A stretch of DNA of 64,000 nt from Crotalaria pallida (Eukaryota > Streptophyta > Magnoliopsida > Fabales > Fabaceae): positions 100,667,639 to 100,731,638 of the forward strand of contig CM075653.1 of the NCBI GenBank assembly GCA_037953625.1. Reading direction: 5' to 3'. Below the pieces are notes generated by a model, which saw nothing but the letters and a program-made list of their open reading frames with translations, made no database searches and had not been told where the DNA came from. The translations under genes and the position numbers were made by a program. Each line of letters starts with the position of its first letter. The stretch's first letter is position 1. Of this stretch, positions 55,300-64,000 are shown one piece after another.

Positions 55300-57896
55300 A
55301 TGGCAGGAAGGCGGGCAGATAATGACCGAATTGCTGCTATTCTTGAGACCCTGGTTCAGATGCAACAGAACCAGGCTGATAATCAGGCTCAAAACATAGC
55401 GGCAGCAGTGGCAGCCGCAGCAGCAGCAATGCAACCCCCACCACCACCTCTTGTGGAGATTGACTGGGTGGCTAGATTCAGAAAGAGCGAACCGCCTAGG
55501 TTCGAAGGGGGATTCAATCCTGATGAAGCACAGAAATGGCTCCAAGAAATAGAGAAAGTTCTCCGCTCTTTGCAACCACCTGCGGATCAGAAAGTATGAT
55601 TGGTTGAGTATATGCTGTCAGGCGAAGCGGAGCATTGGTGGGAGCATCAAAGGAGGAGTTTAGAAGCTGCTAATCAGATCATTTCTTGGGATTTGTTCAA
55701 GATCCGCTTTCTTGGGAAATACTTTCCTGAGGATGTTAGAAGGGAGAAGGATCTACTGTTTCTCAAGTTGGAGTAGGGGAGTCTAAGTGTTGGTGAGTAT
55801 GCTGCATAATTTGAGGATCTGATTCGGTACTCTAGTGGCTACAGAGATGCAGATGAGAGGGCTAAATGCATCAAGTTTGCGTCTGGGCTTCGGGAGGATA
55901 TTCGACTTGCTTTCGAATATCATAACATTTCTGATCTCTCTCATCTGGTCAATGTAGCCAGCACTTATGAGAAAGGACTCAAGAGGAAAGCTGATGCGGA
56001 TCGGAGCAAGTCAGCTCAGAAATCTGTTGGGCTTATTAGAGGCAAGGGTCCTATGCAGAGATCAGGGCCATATTTGAATCAGAAAGGGGTAGCTCCACGG
56101 GGGACAGGACAAGCAGCAGTTGGTTATGGTCCAGTCCCGAATTGCAAACCTTGTGGGAAGCCGCATAGGGGAGTGTGTTGGGCCTTTAGCAGGAATGAAG
56201 GGCTTTGCTTTATATGTGGTCAACCTGGATACTTTGCAAACAACTGTCCCAAAAGCACAATGAAGAAGGAAGCTAATGATACTAGGGTGCAGAAAGCAGG
56301 TGGCAGCCAACCACTGCAGAGGGGCAAAGTGTATACACTGGATGGAGAAGAGGTGACTGATGAGGATGAGCTGATCAGAGGTACCTGTCATGTGAATGAC
56401 ATTTCCTGTGGTGTTTTGTTTGATTGTGGTGCATCTCATTCATTCATTTCTATTGACTGCATGAAGAGACTAGGGTTGTCCACTGTAGATATGACGTATA
56501 AGTTGTCAGTTTCTACCCCCACAAATTCTTCAGTAGTCACTTCTCAAATGTGTTTGGATTGTCCACTCCGAGTTTTGGAGCGGGAATTCAAAGTTAATCT
56601 CATTTGTCTGCCTCTAACTAAATTAGATATTATTCTGGGTATGGATTGGATGACTCATCATAATGTTCTAATTGACTGCCGTAAGAAAGCAGTTATCTTT
56701 ATTAATTCTTCTCTATCTACTATGGAAGTTGATGAGATATCTGATGTCAGCCAAATCCCTGTAGTTTGTGAGTTTCCGGAAGTCTTTTCTACAGAGATTC
56801 CCGTATTGCCTCCAAAAAGAGAAGTCGAGTTTAGTATTGATCTAAAGCCTGGTACTGATCTAATTTCTATTGCACCTTACAGAATGGTGCCTCCGGAATT
56901 GGAAGAACTGAAGAAGCAATTGGAGGAGCTATTAGAAAAGAAACTTGTCATGCCAAGTGTATCACCCTGGGGTGCTCCTATCCTTTTTGTCAAGAAGTAG
57001 GGCGGTAGCCTCCGGATGTGCACCGATTACAGGCAGTTGAATGCAGTAACAGTAAAGAACAAATATCCGCTCCTTCACATTGATGATTTGTTGGATAAGT
57101 TGAGGGGTGCATCAGTGTTCTCTAAGATTGACCTCTGATCGGGATACCATCAAATTCGTATCCGTGAAGAGGACATTCCAAAAACTGCTTTCAGGACGCG
57201 TTATGGGCACTTTGAGTATGTGGTGATGCCTTTTGGATTGACCAACGCTCCTGCAATATTCATGGATTACATGAATAGGATCTTCATGCCATACTTGGAT
57301 TCTTTTGTCATTGTATTCATTGATGACATCCTGATTTATTCTAAGAGCCCAAGTGAACATGAAGAGCATTTGAGGATAGTGCTGCAAATCCTCAAATAAA
57401 AGCAGTTGTATGCAAAGCTTTCTAAATGTAGCTTTTGGTTGGATGAAGTCCATTTTCTGGGACATGTGATTTCTGCACAGGGAGTTGCTGTGGATCCCTC
57501 TAAGGTGGAAGCCGTGTTAAAGTGGGAGAGGCCCACAACAGTTACAGAAATCAGAAGCTTTCTAGGATTGGCAGGTTACTATAGGAGATTCATTAAAGGT
57601 TTCTCCAAATTGGCTCTTCCATTGACAACGTTGACCAGGAAAGATGTCCCTTATCAATGGTCACCGCAGTGTGAGAGCAGTTTCTTAGAGCTAAAGAAGA
57701 GATTGACGAGCTCACCGGTTTTGATTTTACCGGATCCAACCCAACCCTTCGATGTGTATTGTGATGCTTCAAAGCAAGGATTGGGTTGTTTACTTATGCA
57801 GCAAGGCAAGGTTGCGGCTTATGCATCTAGGCAGTTACGACAGCATGAGCAGAATTATCCGACTCATGACTTGGAATTAGCAGTTGTGGTGTTTGT
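55300..57896 (+). pseudogene. Ty3/gypsy gag-pol of element C, with nonsense mutations
   Basis: One frame from ATG 55300 runs through the gag retrotransposon domain (PPRFEGGFNPDEAQKWL.., HWWE), a CCHC knuckle (CFICGQPGYFANNC, about 56210), protease (LFDCGASHSFIS, about 56420), RT (WGAPILFVKK, YGHFEYVVMPFGLTNAPA, VIVFIDDIL) and RNase H up to HDLELAVVVF. Stops in this frame: TGA 55597, TAG near 55774, TAA near 55807, TAG 56998, TGA near 57136 and TAA 57397. Several are one C-to-T step from CGA, CAG or CAA, as expected of methylated DNA. Gag and pol share one frame with no shift. Pol breaks at 57897, so RNase H end and integrase are absent. Inactive. Confidence 0.9.
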
Positions 57897-58064
57897 GAGA
57901 AGGATCTACTGTTTCTCAAGTTGGAGTAGGGGAGTCTAAGTGTTGGTGAGTATGCTGCACAATTTGAGGATCTGATTCGGTACTCTAGTGGCTACAGAGA
58001 TGCAGATGAGAGGGCTAAATGCATCAAGTTTGCGTCTGGGCTTCGGGAGGATATTCGACTTGCT
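57897..58064 (+). repeat. 168-bp duplicate of element C gag at a pol/gag junction
   Basis: Identical in length to 55744-55911 and, as far as I can see, different at one base: TAA at 55807 is CAA here, while both share the TAG near 55774. It joins element C RNase H to the gag of element D. Confidence 0.88.
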
Positions 58065-61000
58065 AAAAAGGGAGAAAGATATTTCGCTGAGGATGTAAGG
58101 AGAAAGAAGGAAATTAAATTTCTTAAATTGACTCAAGGGGACATGACAGTGGGAGAATATGCTGCTAAGTTTGAGGAACTGAGCAAGTATTCTCCTTACT
58201 ATTATCATAACCCCGATGAGCGTTCGAAGTGCATTAAGTTTGAAGACGGGCTGCGACCTGATTTGTAGTCTACTTTCGGGTATCAAAATATTCGAAGTTT
58301 TCCAGCTTTGGTGAACCAATGCAGAGTATATGAAGAAGATAAGAAAATTGAAGAGGAGTTTGTGCGAGCTAAGAGGAATCAACAAGAATATGGACCACAA
58401 CGTCATAAGGGTAAGAACCAGCATGGTAAAGGAGGACCTTACCATCAGAAGAACAAAGGTAAAGCTGAAGCAGGAGTCAAGAACCCAGCTCCTCTGTGTG
58501 ACAAGTGTATGAGGCACCATTTTGGAACAACTTGATGGACTCCTATTTGCTATAATCGTGGAAAGCCTGGTCATATTTCTCGTAATTGAAAGGAACCAAG
58601 GAAGGTAGAATCTGGGAATGCAGACAAGAAACCAACAAGCTTTGGGAGAGTCTTTACTCTCAGTGGTGTTGAAGTTAGTCAATCAGAAAACCTTGTTCAA
58701 GGTAACTTTCTTCTAAATGGTCAACCTTGTAACTTTTTGTTTGATTCTGGAGCCACACATTCATTTGTTTCATATGATTGTGTTAATCGATTGAAATTAA
58801 CCATAATCGATACACCCTATAAGCTTGAAGTGTCTACCCCTACCAACCCGGTAGTTATTACCTCTAAAGCCTGTTTGGATTGCATCGTTCAGGTGTTAGA
58901 CCAAATAACCAAAGTAGACCTCATTTGTTTGCCTTTATCACAATTAGATGTTATCTTGGGAATGGACTGGGTGTCTAAGAACCAAGTGCTCATTGATTGT
59001 GATAGAAAAACCATTACTTATTGGGATGCGATAAACGAGGGATGCATCAAGTTGTTTTGTGCAAAGGATGAAAAGGAAGTGAAGATTGAAGATGTTCCTG
59101 TGATAAGGGATTTTCCCGAAGTTTTTCCGGAAGAAGTTCCAAGAATGCCACCCAAGCGTGAAATTGAGTTTAGCATTGAGTTAATTCCTAAAATTGGTCC
59201 TATCTCAATTGCACCTTATCAAATGACGCCACTAGAGATGGCTAAGTTAAAGAAGCAAATAGAAGAATTGTTGTAGAGGCAATTTATCAGATCGAGTGTT
59301 TCTTCTTGGGGTGCACCAGTATTGTTTGTTAAGAAGAAAGATGGAAGCATGAGTATGTGCGTGAATTATCAGCACTTAAACAAAGTCACAATTAAGAACA
59401 AGTACCCATTGCCGAGAATCGACGATTTAATGGACCAAGTTCGAGGACCTGCAATCTTCTCTAAAATCGATCTGAGGTCGGGGTACCATCAGATTCGAGT
59501 CCGAGAAGAGGATATTCCCAAGACGACATTTTGGTCCCGATATGGTCACTATGAGTATGTAGTGATGCCGTTTGGATTAACCAATGCCCCTGTAGTATTT
59601 ATGGATTATATGAATAGAGTCTTCCGACCTTATCTCGATTCTTTTGTAGTAGTATTTATTGATGATATACTAATCTACTCAAAGAATCTGGAAGAACATG
59701 CAATTCACCTTCAACTGGTGTTAGAAGTGTTGAAGGAAAAACAACTGTATGCCAAATTCTCGAAGTGTGAATTTTGGCTGGAGAAGATCAAATTTTTAGG
59801 GCACATGATTTCGAAAGATGGAATAACAGTGGATCCAGCTAAAGTTGGAGCTGTGCTGAAATGGGAAAGACCCAAGTTAGTTACAGAAGTACGTAGTTTC
59901 TTGGGATTGGCTAGATATTATAGAAGATTCATTGAAGGATTTTCGAAGATTGCTCTTCCTTTGACACGTTTAACCCATAAAGAGAAACCCTTCGTCTGGG
60001 ACGAGAAGTGTGAAGATAGTTTCCAGAATTTGAAGGAAAGGTTGACATCAATCTCCTGTATTAATATTGCCTGATCCACATAAAAGTTTTGAGGTATTTT
60101 GTGATGCGTCAAAACAAGGATTAGAATGTGTACTGATGTAGAAGGGTAAGGTTGTGGCTTACGCATCAAGGCAATTGAAGACCCATGAAGAAAACTATCC
60201 TACTCATGACTTGGAATTGGCAGCGATAGTGTTTGCATTGAAGATTTGGAGACAATATCTCTATGAAACCACATTCCAAGTATTTAGTGATCACAAGAGT
60301 TTGAAATATCTCTTTGATCAGAAAGAGCTCAACATGAGGCAATGTCGTTGGATGGAATTTTTAAAAGATTATGATTTTGAACTTCATTACCATCCCGGCA
60401 AGGCCAATGTGGTAGCAGATGCGTTGAGCTGAAAGACCCTTCATATGAGTGCTATGATGATTAAGGAGTTAGCACTAATTGTAGAGTTCAGAGATTTGAG
60501 CTTAGTATTGCATTTGGAAGAAGGATGTATTAGATTGGGAATGTTGCAGATTACTAATGAGTTTGTAACTCAAATCGGTGAAATGCAACAAAGAGATGTA
60601 GATTTCCAAGAGAAGAAGAAGTTATCAGCTAAATAAAAAGAACAAGACTTTCAAGATGGATCAGACAGAATCCTTCGATTCAAAGTACGAATTTGCATTT
60701 CGAATGACCATCAGTTGAGAAGAATGATCTTAGAGGAGGCATATAAAAGCAAGATGAGTATCCATCCAGGATTGACCAAGATGTACCAGGATTCGAAGAA
60801 GATATTCTGATGGTCGGGATTAAAGAAAGATGTAGCTTCTTATGTTGTATCTTGTCTGATTTGTCAAAAGGCAAAGATCGAGCATAAGAAACCTGGTGGA
60901 GAATTGAAACCTTTGGAAATTCCCCACTGGAAATGGGATAGTATCTCTATGGATTTTGTATCTGGATTGCCTAGAACTTCGTTGGGTCATGATGCTATTT

Positions 61001-61334
61001 GGGTAGTCATAGATAGATTATCCAAATCGGTGCATTTTATACCGATGAATATGCATTATTCCTTAGAGAAGCTAACTCAACTCTATATAAAGGAGATTGT
61101 TCGTTTGGATGGAATACCTTCTAATATTGTCCCTGATCGAGATCCAAGATTTACCTCAAGATTCTGGCAAAGTTTGCATCAGGCTTTGGGAACGAAGCTG
61201 AGTTTGAGTTCTGCATACCATCCGCAAACAGATGGGCAAACGGAAAGGACTATCCAGACACTAGAAGATCTTCTGAGAGCTTGTGTCCTGGAATATCAAG
61301 AAAATTGGGAACAGTTGTTGTCGTTAGTGGAATT
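58065..61334 (+). pseudogene. Ty3/gypsy gag-pol of element D (lacks 5' end), broken
   Basis: Starts mid-gag (RYFAEDVRRKKEIKFLKL) and continues through a basic linker, a CCHC knuckle (CYNRGKPGHIS.., first Cys region altered) and protease LFDSGATHSFVS (58735-59276). RT follows (59322-60074, VMPFGLTNAPVVF, VVVFIDDIL), then RNase H (60080-60432), the integrase zinc finger and the core with DFVSG, DRDPRF and TERTIQ (60700-61334). Stops and a frameshift occur, e.g. 58266, 59274, about 60055, 60430 and 60808. Its pol is close to element A (RPYLDSFVVVFIDDIL, KTLHM after RNase H). At 61335 LTR F2 interrupts the integrase. Inactive. Confidence 0.9.
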
Positions 61335-62925
61335 TGTAACACCCGCAATTTTTCATATTTTGATAAATCGATTTTTCTGGATTTTGATTGGGCAGTTATT
61401 TTCGAAATTATATAAATTTGTCATTTAATTTAAAATTTCAAAGGAGAATAATTATTTGGAATTTATTTTTATGATGGTGAATTATTTCATTTGTTTTGTG
61501 TTCTGAAAACATTATTATTTATTGATTTATTTGATTACGTAACTTTGAAAATTCGTAACTTTTGATCTGCAAATCCGAATTTGATAAATTTACAGTCAAA
61601 ACGATTGTATTGAAATATAGAATTTATTTTTGTACAATTTTGAATTTATTTTGTTGTCCACAAAATTTTTTTTATTTTGAGAGGCATTATAATTTTTTAT
61701 TTTAAGTAAATTAAAATATGATTTTTAAGCATTATTTACAGTATTGTGAAAATAATATTTTTCCACTATATAATGATGTGGTACGGTTTTAAAAATGATT
61801 TGTGCATTTTGAATTTTAAATTGTTATACATTTTTTATTAGTGCACAAGACCCTAGGGTAACCCAATTAAATACAACCGACCCTCATTAAAACGTAGCCA
61901 CCCTATATGTTCCCTATATGAGACAAGCTATTAATGACCCTATCCAAGTATGAAAAATTCGGCTAATGCATGTCTTGGTGTTTTTCTACCCAATTTTTCC
62001 AACACTAATTTATTTTACCCTAAACCTACCTATATCCTACAAAATTAATACTCATGGACATAGAATTAAAATACAAAGTACGTACCCCATTGAATGAGGA
62101 TAAACCGTGAGGGAGTATATGACATGGGGGAGGCCCTTGAATGCTTTGCACCCCAAATTTTATTACTTGAACCCCATTAACCTCACATCTATAAATACCC
62201 CCAACCTACCTCCACTGTGTTGTTCTTGCCATTTTATTCTAAGACAAAAAAAAAAGGAGAGAGGAGAAGAAAGAGAGGGGGAGGCCGAGAGGGGGAGAAG
62301 AAGGAGGAGGAGGAATTTTTGCTTCTACACACCAAATCAACCTTATTCCTATTCATTCATTTAGGTATTCATCTTGTTCTCATTTCTTTCTCCCTTGTTC
62401 TTATTTATTTTTGGTTTTATGATGAGATTTTGAGTTTTTGATTTGTTCATGCATGTGTAGTTTTACAATAAACCTTTGATTTTTGGACATTGTTATGTTT
62501 GAAAATAGGCTTAGAAATTGAAAAGGGGACATGCAAGTCAAGAAGAGGTCCCCATGGTTTTTCTCTTTTTTGATAACCATATGATTTTTGTTTTTATTTT
62601 TGATTTGGAATAAGGAAATAAAGAAGGATTTTGTTGATCTTAAAGTGTATTGATTTGTGTTGTAAAAATTTGATTTTTCTTTATGCATAATTCGGCCAAA
62701 GCAAGAAATAAAGGAAACTAAGTTTTTGTTTTTGATGCATCTTAGTTTTTGTTGTTGATTTATGATTTTTAAGTCTTGATATGCATTAATTCAAGTTTAA
62801 AAATGAAAATGAATATACTTGAACCATGAGGGTTCCCACGGTTTTGTAAACTTTTATACCCAAATCGATTTTTATTTTTCTTTTGAATATTGGATTCTTG
62901 ATCTTAAAATGATTATGAGTATATT
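61335..62925 (+). mobile_element. LTR F2, left part
   Basis: TGTAACACCCGCAATTTTTC and the next ~1.5 kb follow LTR F closely in order (GATTGGGCAGTTATTTTCGAA, ACAGTCAAAACGATTGTATT, TATATGTTCCCTATA). The TATA box is at about 62190 and the purine-rich leader follows at about 62250. It inserted in the integrase of element D and is itself cut by LTR G at 62926. A palindrome array like those of the other LTRs is not seen. Confidence 0.85.
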
Positions 62926-63194
62926 TGTGACACTCACTATTTATACAAAAATGAAATCTTTATTTACTTTGTAAAGATATAATATAGATAATATGGAATT
63001 GATTTATATAATAAAGAGGGTAAATAAAATCTTTCAAATTAGTCCAAAGAGTTATTGAACTCTAAATGTGAAAAGATTTGTCTATATCGTGGTACTTAAA
63101 AATAAAATGTTTTCGAATAGAGTTATATGATTTATCATCAGAGTATGCGGAAGTAAAATATGAACCTTGAGATATTAAACATAAAACTAGTAGG

Positions 63195-63224
63195 CACACA
63201 CACACACACATATATATATATATA
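63195..63224. repeat. Microsatellite (CA)n(TA)n in LTR G
   Basis: About 8 CA units then about 6 TA units, between the ORF and the LTR end, as in LTR B1. Confidence 0.85.
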
Positions 63225-63476
63225 GAATATGAAAGTAGTCATGGTACATCGAAGTCGAGATAGCAAAGTTTTGAGTAGTACAAGTCCATACACATAAAAA
63301 CTAACATAAGAAAAGACAACCTCTCTGAGATCTCTCAAAAATATATACAATATAAATACAGAGCAAAATATGAAAAATCCCAGAGTGGTGGTCTGATGAT
63401 CCTCCTCCAAAGCATGATCCTCCTCCTCAAGTCTCCAGCCAGAAGCTCCACGCATCCCACATACCAACCATCTATA

Positions 63477-63965
63477 CTATGCATCACCTGGTGGATCCCC
63501 AACTCCCCACTGGCTCCCAATGGAGTGCTCGACTGACTCCCCCTCACTCTCTGCCTCCTCAGGGTCCTCCTCTACCTCGTCCGACTGATTCCATGCCCTA
63601 CCAATGGGCACTGGGTCAGCAGAAGGAGTCTCATGAACTGGACTCATCGGACTAACTAAAGGGGTCTCCTCACGAATCACACGGGAAGCAGAGGGATGGA
63701 ATCTAGTAGCTGCTCTAAAACGAAAAGAGTGAAACCAACGAGCAGGTCGAGCCGGGGGTGGTCCATGATAAGCATAAAATGAGGGTACATGCAGGGTATA
63801 GATAATGGGTATGCGGAACCTACGAGGACGGACACGAGCCAAGGGGTTGGGGTGATAGAGGGTAACCTCTACCTCCCCCTCAAAGGTGGCTCGGTGGTCC
63901 TCATAGTACCACACTCCACTAGGGAGTGGGCGCAACTCGATGCAAGCTAGATAGCGTGTCGTCAC
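63477..63965 (-). CDS. LTR-encoded conserved ORF (LTR G copy), intact but lacking the usual ATG
   Basis: 162 codons open from GTG at 63965, immediately after the acceptor ATTGTAG (63966). The usual ATG codon is ACG here. Motifs: IELRPLPSGVWYYEDHRATF, EGEVEV, YHPNP, RPRRFRIPIIY, LHVPSF, PPPARPAR, then a Ser/Pro linker, an acidic tail (DEVEEDPEEAESEGESVE) and HSIGSQWG near the end. It is the best single-frame copy with LTR A. Because the frame is open back to the splice site, translation may enter from an upstream exon, or begin at GTG/ACG, or the copy may have lost its start. Function unknown. Confidence 0.7.
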   Translation of the reverse strand: MTTRYLACIELRPLPSGVWYYEDHRATFEGEVEVTLYHPNPLARVRPRRFRIPIIYTLHVPSFYAYHGPPPARPARWFHSFRFRAATRFHPSASRVIREETPLVSPMSPVHETPSADPVPIGRAWNQSDEVEEDPEEAESEGESVEHSIGSQWGVGDPPGDA

Positions 63966-64000
63966 CTACAATGGGCACAAGGGGTAAGCAATATAGTCCA

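Larger units (their letters stand above)
62926..64000 (-). mobile_element. LTR G, 3' part, running off the window
   Basis: Minus-oriented LTR whose 3' end (TGTGACACTCAC as read on the plus strand) abuts LTR F2. It holds a microsatellite, the conserved ORF and the upstream acceptor in the same order as LTR B1. The LTR start is beyond the window. Confidence 0.75.

Noticed and set aside
57936..58682. Long 248-codon minus-strand ORF across the C/D junction
   Set aside because: It is antisense to gag sequence of both elements, crosses the recombination junction and has no domain.

Overview
The window is nuclear DNA from a flowering plant, probably a eudicot and perhaps a legume (low confidence on the family). 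It is AT-rich and dominated by nested LTR retrotransposons. Plant-type MITEs, SINEs, hAT and Mutator relics are present, and only two host genes can be read.

Host genes. (1) A small secreted cysteine-rich protein gene of the TPD1-like type has its signal-peptide exon at 5-62 and its cysteine-rich exon at 7653-7994. Its 7.6-kb intron holds a Mutator-type MITE, a 5'-truncated Ty3/gypsy element with a 3.3-kb LTR, and a SINE. The second exon carries a stop and needs a frameshift, so the gene may be dead. (2) An apparently intact 11-exon PURH gene (AICAR transformylase/IMP cyclohydrolase, 611 aa, plastid transit peptide) lies on the minus strand at 19340-24588.

Mobile DNA, left to right. A degenerate Ty1/copia element (minus, 9679-17822) is split by solo LTR E (10280-13949, 5-bp duplication), which is itself split by a 1.05-kb LTR-like element (10524-11571). 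A Mutator transposase pseudogene (minus, 26403-36225) is split by a 7.06-kb solo LTR, F (27781-34839). Next come a foldback element, a hAT element that appears to carry a captured BCNT/SWC5 gene fragment (37020-37865), a SINE split by solo LTR B1 (38459-41625), and two hairpin MITEs. LTR B2 (44166-52517) is split by a young 5.8-kb copia-like element that encodes gag only (45639-51486). LTR B2 is cut by LTR C (52518), the 5' LTR of a Ty3/gypsy element. That element's pol is fused, through a 168-bp duplicated gag segment, to a second gypsy element (57897-61334). LTR F2 follows, and then LTR G (minus), which runs off the window.

The most interesting signal is a shared architecture inside the long gypsy LTRs (A, B1, B2, C, E, F, G). 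Several carry a TATA box, two conserved 5' splice sites, an intron-like leader, and a conserved branch-point plus 3' splice site. At A, B1, B2 and G this acceptor leads straight into a conserved small proline-rich, acidic-tailed ORF that I do not recognise; F has a possible distant relative. The LTRs, and an unrelated copia element, also carry arrays of short palindromes with a CpG at the dyad. These are set in pairs close to 20 bp apart. The palindrome core differs between LTR families but is the same in the two distant clusters of one LTR. I do not know of a description of this arrangement.
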